A stretch of DNA of 64,000 nucleotides from Arenibacter troitsensis (GCF_900177645.1 NZ_FXAO01000008.1:161113-225112); one strand, 5' to 3'. Positions 27,421-37,566 are shown, numbered from the stretch's first letter. The notes: a model not told the origin generated them from the sequence alone. Translations and numbers: made by a program.

Positions 27421-29592
27421 TTATATTTTTCTTTCTACCAATTCCAATTGGTCTACAGCAACATTGGTGGTAAAAATACCATAGTTAACAATAGCTTTAT
27501 TCTTTTCCAAACTATCTATACTGCCCACTGACTTTCCATCAATTAAACGCACACGGTCGCCCACCTTAAATACGGGGCGTGGCTTGTTTTTTTCCTTTAC
27601 CTCGGCCTTCTTTTTCTCAACTTTTTTCTTTTCTCGGATTACCTCCACCTTTTTGATCACCTCTTGTTCTACTTTGGCCTTCCTTTCTTTTTGAGCCTTT
27701 ACTTCTTTTGCCGATTGTTTTTTGCGTTTACTATTCTCCGTTTCCACAATACGTATTAATTCGGAAACCAAATTACGCTTCTTTTTATCCTGAAAATATT
27801 TTTCCGCGGCCGTGTTTACCTTATTTCCCAAATAGATCATCCGTTGGTTATGATCATAGAGTTCCTGATAATTTTCCAATTTGGATTTGATCTTGGAATT
27901 AAGGTCCTCCAATTTTTGGGCTTCCGTTCTGGCCTTGGATTCCTCTTCTTGAAGCCTGGACCCGGTTTTCTCCATTTTACTACGCTCCTTTTGTAGTTTG
28001 GCTATAGTGGCATCAAAACGAACCTTCCCACGCTCTATTTTCTTTTTAGCTTTATTAATGAGGCTATAGGGAATACCATTCTTTTGCGCCACTTCAAAAG
28101 TAAAGGAACTACCGGCCTGTCCCAATACCAACTGATAAGTGGGTTCCAAGGATTTTCCGTCAAAAAGCATATTGGCATTGGTAACATGAGGCAATTCATT
28201 GGCCAATAATTTAAGATTGGCATAATGGGTGGTAATAACTCCGTAGGCACCCCTTTCATAGAAAACCTCCAGAAAGGTCTCGGCTAGGGCACCGCCCAGT
28301 TCCGGATCACTTCCTGTTCCAAATTCGTCTATTAGAAACAAGGTTTTGTCATTACATTTACGCAAGAAGTAATTCATATTCTTCAAGCGATAGCTATAGG
28401 TGCTAAGATGGTTCTCAATGGATTGGTTGTCACCAATATCCGTTAGGATATTGTCAAACAAACATACCTTGGACCTCTCATGTACAGGGATCAATAAACC
28501 GCTCTGTAGCATTACCTGTAAAAGACCAATTGTTTTTAGTGTAATACTTTTCCCCCCTGCATTGGGTCCGGAAATAACTATAATTCTGTTTTCAGGATGC
28601 AGGGTAATTGTTTGGGGGTATGTTTTTTCCTTTTTATACTTATTGCTCAAAAACAGCAAGGGATGGTAGGCATCCCTTAGAAAAAGCTCCCTATTATCAC
28701 TAATTTCGGGCAATAGGGCATCCATTTCCAGAGCATATTTTGCCTTGGACGCCGTAATGTCTATATGAACCAAAAAATCTTGATAGGCATATAGTTCAGG
28801 TGCAAATGACCGTATACGATTGGTTAGATCGTTCAATATTTTTTGTATCTCTTCCCGTTCCTCGAATTCCAGATTTCCGAGTTCCCTACTATATCTGAGC
28901 GTCGCCTCCGGTTCTATATAGACAATGCTCCCGGTTTTAGAAGTTCCCATAACGGCTCCCTTCACTTTTTTTCGATACATGCTCTTTACGGCAAGTACCC
29001 TTCTATTATCTACCACCGATTCCCTGATTTCATCCAAAAGTTCCGAGGCATGGTAGGTATTGAGCGCTGTGGCAAAACTTTGATTTATTTTACCCTTCAC
29101 CACAACCATTTGGGAACGGATACTTTGAAGGTTGCTGGAAGCATTATCCTTTATTTCCCCAAATTTATCAATCACAGCCTCTATATTTCGCGGAATTTCA
29201 GTGTTAAGGATTATTTTATCGGAAACAGCGAAAAGAAGGGGATAATACTCTTTAAATTTTATAAGGAATTTAATATGGGTAGCTACTGTTGTACATATGG
29301 AACCTATTTTCTTGAACCCACCTACTTCCAAAGTGGTATTCTCAATTTTAAGGAGTTTCAACTCCGGATTAATGGTATCAAAATTATGATTGGGAATCCT
29401 ATTGTCATTGGAATAGGAGGCCAAATACTCGGAAGTTTGTCCCAAAACGTCCAATAATTCGGATTTGATGGAAATTGGTTCCAGATTAGCCACCTGTTCC
29501 TTTCCCAACTCTGTGGTACAACGAGCTGCCAATTGTGAAAGAACAGTATTAAACTCGAGATCTTGAAGCGTTTTTGAACTTATTTTATTCAT
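27421..29592 (-). CDS. MutS2-like DNA mismatch/recombination ATPase lacking the Smr domain
   Basis: This 723-residue MutS-family ATPase has Walker A G-P-N-A-G-G-K-S near residue 347, Walker B F-L-I-D-E-F-G-T-G-S-D and T-T-H-Y-A-N. It is followed by a long charged coiled coil and a C-terminal KOW-like segment (F-K-V-G-D-R-V-R-L-I). Canonical MutS2 is about 780-790 residues and ends in an Smr nuclease domain, and no Smr motif is visible here. Family members limit recombination or rescue stalled ribosomes. The protein lacks the mismatch-recognition domain of MutS1, so post-replicative mismatch repair is not expected. Confidence 0.87.
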   Translation of the reverse strand: MNKISSKTLQDLEFNTVLSQLAARCTTELGKEQVANLEPISIKSELLDVLGQTSEYLASYSNDNRIPNHNFDTINPELKLLKIENTTLEVGGFKKIGSICTTVATHIKFLIKFKEYYPLLFAVSDKIILNTEIPRNIEAVIDKFGEIKDNASSNLQSIRSQMVVVKGKINQSFATALNTYHASELLDEIRESVVDNRRVLAVKSMYRKKVKGAVMGTSKTGSIVYIEPEATLRYSRELGNLEFEEREEIQKILNDLTNRIRSFAPELYAYQDFLVHIDITASKAKYALEMDALLPEISDNRELFLRDAYHPLLFLSNKYKKEKTYPQTITLHPENRIIVISGPNAGGKSITLKTIGLLQVMLQSGLLIPVHERSKVCLFDNILTDIGDNQSIENHLSTYSYRLKNMNYFLRKCNDKTLFLIDEFGTGSDPELGGALAETFLEVFYERGAYGVITTHYANLKLLANELPHVTNANMLFDGKSLEPTYQLVLGQAGSSFTFEVAQKNGIPYSLINKAKKKIERGKVRFDATIAKLQKERSKMEKTGSRLQEEESKARTEAQKLEDLNSKIKSKLENYQELYDHNQRMIYLGNKVNTAAEKYFQDKKKRNLVSELIRIVETENSKRKKQSAKEVKAQKERKAKVEQEVIKKVEVIREKKKVEKKKAEVKEKNKPRPVFKVGDRVRLIDGKSVGSIDSLEKNKAIVNYGIFTTNVAVDQLELVERKI

Positions 29593-29835
29593 TTAATCAA
29601 TTTTCCTTTCCATGAGGATTTACAACCTTCAAAGGTAAGGAATAGGCACTATATGGGAGGACTGTAAAAGGATGTATTTATTACTATGATGCACCTTTTT
29701 TTTAACTCAAGGACCTAGCCTAAGTAAGTAAAATTAGAGGAATATTGGTTACATGAACAATATTTTTGGCACAGTATATGTTTTATAGCTAGGCTATTAC
29801 CATAGTTTTATTAAGAAACCAGTTAAAACCAGCAT

Positions 29836-30885
29836 ATGAAAAACCATAAATCAATACTCGGATATATTGTTATAGGCATTTTATTAGTGTCCTGCAGTGC
29901 CACCAACAACTTAACGATGGGTGCCACTGAACCGGCCATAGTGCATCTTCCCAAGGATGTCCAAAGAATAGGTATCATCAATAGAAGTTTACCCTCTGAA
30001 GGCAATAAGCAAATTGACAAAATAGATCAAATATTGTCTGCCGAAGGTCTACATCTGGATAAAAAAGGGGCCGAAGTTGCCATTAATGCCCTATCGGATA
30101 AATTGGCCGGTACGGGAAGGTTTGAAGAGATCCTTATTTTGGATAACGAAACGGAAATTAGGAAAGGCTTGGATGTCTTTCCCGCCAGCCTGTCTTGGGA
30201 GGTTATAGAGGAGATTTGTGCAGCCAACGGGGTCGATGCTATATTTTCCTTGTCTTTTTACGATACGGACACACAGGTTTCCTATAAACCATCCGTAATG
30301 CAACTTCCCAACACTTTGGGTGTTAAAGTGTCGGTTCCAGCCCATGAGGTTACCCTAAATACCCTTATTAAAAATGGATGGCGAATTTATAACCCCAGTA
30401 CTAGGCAAATTGTGGACGAATTTATGTACACCGATCACCTAGTATCCTCAGGAAAAGGCATTAATCCGGTAAAAGCAATCGAAGCTGTAGCACGTAGAAA
30501 CGAGGCTGTTGAGGAATTGAGCAGGAATATTGGCTATGCCTATGGATCTAGACTTTCACCATATAAGCACAGAATCTCAAGAGACTATTTTGTAAGAGGC
30601 ACCGACAATTTTGTAGTGGCCAAAAGAAGGGCTCAAACAGGGGATTGGCAAGGTGCTGCCCAACTTTGGGAAAAAGAATTGGATAACTCCAAGGCAAAAA
30701 TTGCCGGAAGGGCCTGTTACAATATGGCGATAATAAATGAGATAAACGGGGATTTGAATGCCGCTATGGATTGGGCTTCCAAATCGTATGCGGATTACGA
30801 CAACAAGGATGCACTTAGATATTTGAATATCCTTAAATACCGATTATCACAAAATGAAATCTTGGAGCAACAAGCATCCCGATAA
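29836..30885 (+). CDS. Bacteroidota lipoprotein, paralogue 1 (DUF6340-like)
   Basis: The 349-residue protein has a lipoprotein signal with lipobox L-V-S-C at residue about 20. The central region contains R-I-G-I-I-N-R-S and V-D-A-I-F-S-L-S-F-Y-D-T. The C-terminal ~80 residues form a TPR-like pair (G-D-W-Q-G-A-A-Q-L-W and A-C-Y-N-M-A-I-I-N-E-I-N-G-D). It resembles the family I know as DUF6340, with moderate certainty. A close paralogue follows at 31184-32233, separated by a terminator. Function unknown. Confidence 0.7.
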   Translation: MKNHKSILGYIVIGILLVSCSATNNLTMGATEPAIVHLPKDVQRIGIINRSLPSEGNKQIDKIDQILSAEGLHLDKKGAEVAINALSDKLAGTGRFEEILILDNETEIRKGLDVFPASLSWEVIEEICAANGVDAIFSLSFYDTDTQVSYKPSVMQLPNTLGVKVSVPAHEVTLNTLIKNGWRIYNPSTRQIVDEFMYTDHLVSSGKGINPVKAIEAVARRNEAVEELSRNIGYAYGSRLSPYKHRISRDYFVRGTDNFVVAKRRAQTGDWQGAAQLWEKELDNSKAKIAGRACYNMAIINEINGDLNAAMDWASKSYADYDNKDALRYLNILKYRLSQNEILEQQASR

Positions 30886-30930
30886 CCCTAACTGCTTATT
30901 TTAAAGCACTTTTTATAGGAACAAAACTAA

Positions 30931-30972
30931 AAAAAGTCCGTTTTCCAAAAGAAAGGAAACGGACTTTTTTTT
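30931..30972 (+). terminator. Terminator after lipoprotein paralogue 1
   Basis: AAAAAGTCCGTTTTCC (30931-30946) pairs with GGAAACGGACTTTTT (30955-30969) with a one-base bulge and a T-run. It uncouples the two paralogues. Confidence 0.88.
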
Positions 30973-31183
30973 GGTGTAGTGCATTTTCCTTCAACAATAC
31001 TAGTTCTTAAAACTATATCACAAGCATTTTTTTAATTATGTTTTTAATGAAAAAAAACACAAAACAAGCCTGAAATTCAATGGTTTTGTGCTAAAAGGAC
31101 AATATTTCCCCTATAAAATGAGTTTTACAAAGGTTATGATATTACGTTCAATTTATATTTCATTTCAAATAAATCTACAAAGC

Positions 31184-32233
31184 ATGCGAAAGTTTTGTGC
31201 CTGGTTTTTTTTGTTAGGCCTTTTAGCTTCATTTGTAGGCTGTGGATCCACTAAAGAAATTGTTCTTCAAACTTTAGAACCTTCACCTGTACATATTACG
31301 CATAAAATTAAAAGAATAGGCATTGTCCATAGAAGTATACGACCGGAGGCAGATGAGGATGAAACAGGCCTCAACAGAATGGTGGCTGCAGAAGAGCAAT
31401 GGCTCTCGGAGCAGGGAAGGAATGCAGCCCTTACTGGATTGTTTAACGAGTTGCTAAAGGACAACCGTTTTGAGACTGTGAAAATCTTGGATTCGATACC
31501 CCAAGATATTTTACAGTTGGAGATGGGGAACGATTCAATATCCTGGACCTCTGTTGAAAATATTTGCAATACTTACGATGTGGATGCCATTTTTTCAATG
31601 GCCTTTTTTGATACGGAAACCAAAATAACCTTAAAGAAAACATCCATGATGCAGCCCAACCTCATGAGGGTGAAGGTAAAGGTTCCGGCCCAAGAGCTTA
31701 CCTTGGAAACCCTTATTGAAAATGGATGGAAAATATATTATCCCAATTCCAAGGAAATAATTGATGAGATAGTTTTTAACGATCAAGTTATATCCAAAGG
31801 CAAAGGCACCAATCCTATAGAGGCCTATAAGGCCATAGAGGACAGAAAGGAGACCCTTGTAGAGCAGAGCAAGGCCTCGGGCAGCAATTATGGGCAGCGA
31901 CTATTACCTTTTGAAAACAGTGTTGAGAGATCATATTTTGCACGTGGTACCACTAATTTTGAACAAGCCAGTGTTTTGGTGGAAAGTGGGGACTGGCAGG
32001 GAGCATCACAACTTTGGCAAAAGGAATTGGATAATGCCAATTCCAAAATTGCAGGTCGCGCCTGTTACAATATGGCAATATTGAACGAAATTAATGGCGA
32101 CTTCAGGGCAGCAATGGATTGGGCGTCCAAATCCTATAAGGACCATGACATAAAGGATGCCATGGAATACCTTGATATACTTGAACATAGGCTGTTCCAA
32201 AATCAAATTTTGGAACAGCAGGTGTCTAGATAA
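31184..32233 (+). CDS. Bacteroidota lipoprotein, paralogue 2 (DUF6340-like)
   Basis: I chose the ATG at 31184, giving 349-350 residues and the same length as the upstream paralogue. It places the lipobox S-F-V-G-C near residue 17; the longer in-frame start at 31088 would bury the signal peptide. Shared blocks with paralogue 1 include R-I-G-I-V-H-R-S, the G-D-W-Q-G-A-S-Q-L-W repeat and A-C-Y-N-M-A-I-L-N-E-I-N-G-D, with the C-terminus best conserved. It is a tandem duplicate transcribed separately. Function unknown. Confidence 0.7.
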   Translation: MRKFCAWFFLLGLLASFVGCGSTKEIVLQTLEPSPVHITHKIKRIGIVHRSIRPEADEDETGLNRMVAAEEQWLSEQGRNAALTGLFNELLKDNRFETVKILDSIPQDILQLEMGNDSISWTSVENICNTYDVDAIFSMAFFDTETKITLKKTSMMQPNLMRVKVKVPAQELTLETLIENGWKIYYPNSKEIIDEIVFNDQVISKGKGTNPIEAYKAIEDRKETLVEQSKASGSNYGQRLLPFENSVERSYFARGTTNFEQASVLVESGDWQGASQLWQKELDNANSKIAGRACYNMAILNEINGDFRAAMDWASKSYKDHDIKDAMEYLDILEHRLFQNQILEQQVSR

Positions 32234-32306
32234 TTGCACCAATCCAATAAATCCAAAGTACCATCTACATATGGATCAGCACATTATTTAAGGATATGGA
32301 CCAGTC

Positions 32307-34127
32307 TTAAAATGACTGCATGGTAACCAACTTTTTATAGACCCCATTTTTATCCATAAGTTGGGAATGGGATCCTTGTTCCACAATCTCCCCCTTTTGC
32401 AAAACTACGATGGTATCGGCATTTTGTATGGTGGAAAGCCTGTGGGCAATAACTATGGAAGTCCTATTTTGCATCATTTTTTCCAAAGCATCCTGCACCA
32501 ATCTTTCACTTTCCGTATCCAAGGCAGAGGTAGCCTCATCCAGAATCATAATGGGTGGATTTTTTAGAACGGCCCTGGCGATGGACAACCTTTGTTTTTG
32601 TCCACCACTTAATTTATTTCCACTATCCCCAATATTGGTATTGTACCCAAGGGGCAGCTCACTGATAAAATCATGGGCATTGGCTATTTTGGCAGCTTCA
32701 ATTACATCTTCCTCCTTAGCATTTTCCTTTCCGAGGCCAATATTATTTTTTACGGTATCATTGAACAAAATGGAATCCTGGGTTACAAGTCCCATTAAAT
32801 TGCGAAGTGAATTTTTGGTGAAATCCCGAATATCAACGCCATCAATTTTTATCTCCCCCTCATTAACATCATAAAACCGGGTCATTAAATTGGCTATGGT
32901 ACTTTTTCCACTTCCAGATTGGCCTACCAAGGCCACGGTTTTACCCTTGGGAACTTTAAGATTAAAATTCTTCAATACATATTCATCCTCATATTTAAAG
33001 GAAACACCATTGATCTCAATTCCCTTATCGAAGGTGGGTTTCACTACAGCTTCCTTCTTTTCAACAATTGGATTTTCTGTTTCCAATATTTCCAATACCC
33101 GCTCTGCTGCCGCATTTCCCTTTTTCACGCCGTAGGAGGCCTTACTAATGGCTTTTGCAGGGGTAAGAATTTGATATGCCAGACCCATATAAGTAATAAA
33201 AACACTCGCTTCCAATGATTTTTCCACCAAAACCATTCTTCCACCATACCATAATAAAATACCTATGACAGTTATACCCAGAAATTCGCTTGACGGGGAA
33301 GCCAAATTTTGCCGATTTAGAAGACTATTTGAAAATCTATAAAATCTTGAGGTTGATTTTTGGAAAATAGAATTGAAACGAACTTCAGCGTTAAAAGCCT
33401 TTATAACTCTTAAACCTCCCAAAGTTTCTTCAAGAATGGATAAAAAATAACCTTGCTCTTTCTGAACCCTATCTGACTTACGCTTTAATGATTTTCCAAT
33501 TAAGGAGATAAGAAAACCTGATAGAGGTAGAAAAATAAAGACAAATAGAGTTAATTTAGGACTAAGGGCAACCATAGCGATTATTGTAAAAACAATGGTA
33601 AGTGGTTCTCTAACTATTAGTTCCAAAATGGATAGAAAGGAATGTTGAATTTCCAATACATCGGAAGTAATTCTTGCAATTGTATCCCCTTTTCTTTTTT
33701 CTGAATAAAATCCAATTGGCAGGTCTATTGTTTTGGCATAGAGTGCATTTCGTAAATCCTTTAAAACACCATTTCTAAGAAAGGTGATAAAGTACATAGC
33801 TAGATATCCAAAAAGGTTTTTTAAGAAAAACATACCTATAACCAAAGCGACCATAGTCATAAGTAACTGTCCTTGGTCTTCACTTAGATTCTCCGTAACA
33901 TAATAATTAAGATAGGAGTCCAAATACTTTTGAACATCGCCAATACCCGTCCAAATTGGTTTTTCAGTAACCGCTTCCGTTTGTTTAAAAAGTACGGTTA
34001 GCATTGGGAACAAAGAAAGCATTGCAAGAGTACTAAACAATGCGTAAAGTACATTGGCAATAATATTTAAAAAAGCATATTTTTTGTAGGGGTTCGCAAA
34101 GCGAAGAATCTTTTTAAAATACTCCAT
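32307..34127 (-). CDS. ABC exporter, fused permease and ATPase (MsbA-like)
   Basis: The 606-residue half-transporter has six predicted membrane helices in residues about 15-320 and a C-terminal ATPase. The ATPase has Walker A G-Q-S-G-S-G-K-S near residue 400, signature L-S-G-G-Q-K-Q-R near 502, D-E-A-T-S-A-L-D and a final H-R-L-S. It forms a homodimer exporting lipids (MsbA type), peptides or drugs; the substrate is not resolved. Its start codon overlaps the phosphohexomutase stop (TAATG), so the two are translationally coupled. Confidence 0.87.
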   Translation of the reverse strand: MEYFKKILRFANPYKKYAFLNIIANVLYALFSTLAMLSLFPMLTVLFKQTEAVTEKPIWTGIGDVQKYLDSYLNYYVTENLSEDQGQLLMTMVALVIGMFFLKNLFGYLAMYFITFLRNGVLKDLRNALYAKTIDLPIGFYSEKRKGDTIARITSDVLEIQHSFLSILELIVREPLTIVFTIIAMVALSPKLTLFVFIFLPLSGFLISLIGKSLKRKSDRVQKEQGYFLSILEETLGGLRVIKAFNAEVRFNSIFQKSTSRFYRFSNSLLNRQNLASPSSEFLGITVIGILLWYGGRMVLVEKSLEASVFITYMGLAYQILTPAKAISKASYGVKKGNAAAERVLEILETENPIVEKKEAVVKPTFDKGIEINGVSFKYEDEYVLKNFNLKVPKGKTVALVGQSGSGKSTIANLMTRFYDVNEGEIKIDGVDIRDFTKNSLRNLMGLVTQDSILFNDTVKNNIGLGKENAKEEDVIEAAKIANAHDFISELPLGYNTNIGDSGNKLSGGQKQRLSIARAVLKNPPIMILDEATSALDTESERLVQDALEKMMQNRTSIVIAHRLSTIQNADTIVVLQKGEIVEQGSHSQLMDKNGVYKKLVTMQSF

Positions 34128-35842
34128 TAACCTATATTCAGTTCTTTAAGGATTCTTTCAATTTTCGCATCCAGCTCTGCGTCTACTTTTTTATAATCGG
34201 CGGCGTTCTTCAATTTGGTATTGATGCTAAAGTAAAACTTGATCTTAGGTTCTGTACCGCTTGGTCTGGCCGCCATTTTGGTGCCATCCTCCGTTATGTA
34301 GATTAAAACATTGGATTTTGGAATATCTATTGGGGTCACTTTACCTGTAATTACGTTTTTAGAGGTCGCAGTATTGTAATCTTCTACTATAACAACTTTG
34401 GAACCGTCTATGCTTTTAACGGGATTATCCTTAAAATCGATCATCATTTGTTTAATTTCTTCCGCTCCCGACATCCCTTTCTTGGTCAAGGAAATCAATT
34501 TTTCCTTAAAGAATCCGTAGTCCACATAGCAATCTATAAGATCCTTGAAGAAGGAGCTGCCATTTGCTTTGGCGTTGGCACCAATTTCACAGGCCAATAG
34601 GGTAGAGGTTACCGCATCCTTGTCCCGTACAAAATCGCCCACCATAAATCCAAAACTTTCCTCGCCACCACCAATGAAAGGCTGGTCCGCGAAATCTTTG
34701 ATCATTTTGGCGATCCACTTAAAACCTGTTAGGGCGGTCTTGCATTCCACCCCATAACCCTTGGCCAAGGAATCCATCATTGGTGTAGAGACAATGGTAG
34801 AGGCTATAAATTCTTTACCTGTAATTCCTTTTTTCTTGCGTTGATCCAGCAAAAATTTGGTCATCATGATCATGGCCTGGTTGCCGTTCAAAATCTCCAT
34901 TTCTCCCTCAAGGTTACGAACAGCTACTCCTAGACGATCACTATCCGGATCGGTACCAATTACCATATCCGCCCCAATTTCCTCTGCCTTTTTAATCGCC
35001 ATGGATAAGGCCTCGGGCTCTTCGGGGTTTGGTGATACTACCGTTGGAAAATTACCGTCTGGTTTAGCCTGTTCCTCAATAACAGTAACATTTTTATACC
35101 CGGCCCTTTTAAGCACTTCGGGTATTACAGTTATAGAAGTACCATGAAGGGAAGTAAAGACAATTTTAAAATCGTCCTTGCCCTTGGCATTGAAACTACC
35201 ATTTTCAACAGAAGCTTCAATAAAGGCCTCATCCACCTTTTTATCTATTAATTCTATTAAGCTCTCATCGGCCTTGAATTTGATATCTTCAAAGGAAAGG
35301 CTATTTATTTCGCTAACTATGGCGACATCCTGCGGGGGTACTATTTGTCCTCCATCGGTCCAATACACTTTGTATCCATTGTATTCCGGTGGGTTATGGG
35401 AAGCCGTTAAAACAATACCTGCATGGCAATTGAGATATTTTACGGCGAAAGAGAGTTCCGGAGTAGTACGTAATTCCGAAAACAGGAACACTTTAATACC
35501 GTTGGCAGAAAAAACTTGGGCCACTGTCCTGGCCAAGGTATCACTATTATGTCTACAGTCATAGGCAATGACCACTTTAACCTGTTCATCCTTATATACC
35601 TGGTTCAAGTAATTACTAAGGCCTTGGGTACTTTTTCCCAGAGTGTATTTATTAATTCTATTGGTACCGGCACCCATAATTCCCCGCATCCCTCCAGTTC
35701 CAAATTCCAGGTTCTTATAAAAACGGTCCTTTAGCTCTTCGGTATTAGTATCTATTAACTTTTGAATCTCGTTCTTGGTCTTATCGTCAAAAAAATCGGT
35801 CAACCAATTTTTGGCATTTTCTAGTATGGCTTCCATTGTCAT
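34127..35842 (-). CDS. Phospho-sugar mutase (phosphoglucomutase/phosphomannomutase)
   Basis: This 571-residue alpha-D-phosphohexomutase has the phosphoserine loop T-A-S-H-N-P near residue 146, the magnesium loop G-T-D-P-D-S-D-R near 300, the sugar-binding G-G-E-E-S-F near 390 and the phosphate-binding R-P-S-G-T-E-P-K near 530. The size matches the PgcA-type mutases that interconvert hexose 1- and 6-phosphates. The preference for glucose or mannose cannot be read from the sequence. It is coupled to the MsbA-like exporter by a TAATG overlap, and a glycosyltransferase lies upstream, suggesting an envelope-glycan context. Confidence 0.9.
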   Translation of the reverse strand: MTMEAILENAKNWLTDFFDDKTKNEIQKLIDTNTEELKDRFYKNLEFGTGGMRGIMGAGTNRINKYTLGKSTQGLSNYLNQVYKDEQVKVVIAYDCRHNSDTLARTVAQVFSANGIKVFLFSELRTTPELSFAVKYLNCHAGIVLTASHNPPEYNGYKVYWTDGGQIVPPQDVAIVSEINSLSFEDIKFKADESLIELIDKKVDEAFIEASVENGSFNAKGKDDFKIVFTSLHGTSITVIPEVLKRAGYKNVTVIEEQAKPDGNFPTVVSPNPEEPEALSMAIKKAEEIGADMVIGTDPDSDRLGVAVRNLEGEMEILNGNQAMIMMTKFLLDQRKKKGITGKEFIASTIVSTPMMDSLAKGYGVECKTALTGFKWIAKMIKDFADQPFIGGGEESFGFMVGDFVRDKDAVTSTLLACEIGANAKANGSSFFKDLIDCYVDYGFFKEKLISLTKKGMSGAEEIKQMMIDFKDNPVKSIDGSKVVIVEDYNTATSKNVITGKVTPIDIPKSNVLIYITEDGTKMAARPSGTEPKIKFYFSINTKLKNAADYKKVDAELDAKIERILKELNIG

Positions 35843-35881
35843 TTGGTATTATATGTTCTTAAAAATACAAAGAATATTCTT

Positions 35882-36838
35882 TTATTTTTCGGTGATATTT
35901 ATTTCTTCCGTGATATTGTAACGGGTTTCATTTTTACGGGACCTTACCATTATTTCCCCTAAAAATCCTGCAAGGAAAAGCTGGGTTCCTATAAGCATGG
36001 CTGTCAGTGCAATATAAAATTGGGGACGTTCCGTAATGAGTCGCCCAAAAGGGTTGATGAATACTTTATCTATGCCCAAATAAAGGGCAAATCCAAAACC
36101 AATAGTAAACATAAGGACACCCAAAGCACCAAAAAGATGCATGGGTCTTTTTCCAAATTTGGAAACGAACCAGATGGTAATCAGGTCCAAAAAGCCATTA
36201 ATAAAACGGTCCATCCCAAATTTGGTCTTCCCATATTTCCTAGCCTGATGCTGAACTACCTTTTCATCTATTTTATGAAATCCGGCGCTTTTGGCCAAAA
36301 CCGGAATATATCGGTGCATTTCCCCTGAGACTTCAATTGTTTTTACCACCTCTTTCCTATAGGCTTTTAAACCACAGTTAAAATCGTGCAGCCTTACACC
36401 GGAAGTTTTGCGAGCGGCCCAATTAAATAACTTGGAGGGAAGATTTTTACTGAGTATGGAGTCATATCTTTTTTTCTTCCATCCCGAAACTAGATCAAAG
36501 CCCTCTTGTTTGATCATTTGGTATAATTCCGGAATTTCCTCGGGATTGTCCTGTAGGTCCGCGTCCATAGTGATGACCACATCGCCTTGCGCTGCCTTAA
36601 ATCCAGCATGAAGAGCCTGCGATTTTCCAAAATTCTTTAAGAACCGTATACCTTTCACATTGGGGTTGGACTTACCCAATTTGGTGATAAGGTTCCAAGA
36701 ACCATCGGTACTCCCATCATCTATAAAAAGTATTTCATATAAAAAATGATTGGATTGCATTACACGTACAATCCAATCATGCAGTTCTGTCAACGATTCT
36801 TCTTCGTTAAGTAAGGGAATTATAATAGATATATTCAT
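35882..36838 (-). CDS. Family 2 glycosyltransferase with two C-terminal membrane helices (DPM1/GtrB/ArnC-like)
   Basis: The 318-residue protein has the GT-A domain: I-I-I-P-L-L-N-E-E-E-S near residue 4, D-D-G-S-T-D-G-S near 40 and the metal motif D-A-D-L-Q-D near 93. Two membrane helices follow near residues 230-255 and 265-295. Such enzymes load a sugar onto undecaprenyl phosphate or transfer it at the membrane. The gene is 39 bases upstream of the phosphohexomutase and probably in the same operon. The sugar and acceptor are unknown. Confidence 0.87.
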   Translation of the reverse strand: MNISIIIPLLNEEESLTELHDWIVRVMQSNHFLYEILFIDDGSTDGSWNLITKLGKSNPNVKGIRFLKNFGKSQALHAGFKAAQGDVVITMDADLQDNPEEIPELYQMIKQEGFDLVSGWKKKRYDSILSKNLPSKLFNWAARKTSGVRLHDFNCGLKAYRKEVVKTIEVSGEMHRYIPVLAKSAGFHKIDEKVVQHQARKYGKTKFGMDRFINGFLDLITIWFVSKFGKRPMHLFGALGVLMFTIGFGFALYLGIDKVFINPFGRLITERPQFYIALTAMLIGTQLFLAGFLGEIMVRSRKNETRYNITEEINITEK

Positions 36839-36873
36839 TCGGTACTAATGGAAAATCTTTTCAAAAGTACAAA

Positions 36874-37398
36874 TTACTGAATAGTTTCTTTCTTTTTTAA
36901 AATTAAAGCTGGAATAAGTGATAAAATGAAACTTGACACTACTATATAAACCAATCCAAAAACGATTTGCATGGATGGTGTTGAGAATTTTTTGGCCATT
37001 TCCATTTGGGCATCGATTTGCGCTGGAGTCATTTTAGGATTTTCCATAAGCAAGCCCTTTTGGTATTCCATGGCCTTGTTCATCATTTCAGGGTCAATTA
37101 CCCCTACTAGGATCTGATTAAAAATAATCCCAACGATACCAGCGATCAATCCAATGCCCACACCAACTTTTAATCCTTGGCCAAAGGACATAAAACCTCC
37201 ATTGTCCTTTTTAAACTGCACCATGCCGATAGCGATAACCGCAATGGTTATCAAAAGACTAACGCCCATTACCATAGTGCCACCCTGATAATGCATATCC
37301 AACGAATATAACATTAATAAAAACGCTACACTTATGGCGCCAAGGATAAGGCCATAGGTTAACGCATACTTTCCTGTTTTTGGTTGGTTTTTTTCCAT
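36874..37398 (-). CDS. DUF4199-family membrane protein
   Basis: This is a 174-residue protein with four predicted membrane helices. The start at 37398 (M-E-K-N-Q-P-K-T-G-K-Y) is preferred because the open frame extends to 37584 only through an AT-rich, low-complexity stretch with no start-like signal, and that stretch overlaps the divergent rpmE2 promoter and start. The amphipathic loop rich in Met and Lys between helices 3 and 4 is typical of DUF4199 proteins. It ends 35 bases before the glycosyltransferase start on the same strand. Function unknown. Confidence 0.8.
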   Translation of the reverse strand: MEKNQPKTGKYALTYGLILGAISVAFLLMLYSLDMHYQGGTMVMGVSLLITIAVIAIGMVQFKKDNGGFMSFGQGLKVGVGIGLIAGIVGIIFNQILVGVIDPEMMNKAMEYQKGLLMENPKMTPAQIDAQMEMAKKFSTPSMQIVFGLVYIVVSSFILSLIPALILKKKETIQ

Positions 37399-37501
37399 GT
37401 TGATTGAAAATTTAATAGTTTTAATGGTTAGTATTATCGAACATATATTTGTTACATTTAAAGATAAGCTATTTTTATTTTTTCTTTTTTGAAGTTTTAA
37501 G

Positions 37502-37531
37502 TTGTTGTTTTGAGAAAAATATTTAAATTTG
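37502..37531 (+). promoter_or_regulatory. Promoter of rpmE2
   Basis: TTG (37502-37504) is followed after 19 bases by TAAATTTG (37524-37531), a good flavobacterial promoter, about 36 bases before the start codon at 37567. Confidence 0.6.
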
Positions 37532-37566
37532 CACCTCGAAATTAAGCAGGAACAAACGTTTTTACA

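Noticed and set aside
28843..29457. 204-codon frame antisense to the MutS2-like gene
   Set aside because: It is long but is the opposite strand of a well-supported gene, with no recognisable motif.
31088..31183. Upstream start for lipoprotein paralogue 2
   Set aside because: The internal ATG at 31184 restores the signal peptide and the same length as paralogue 1.
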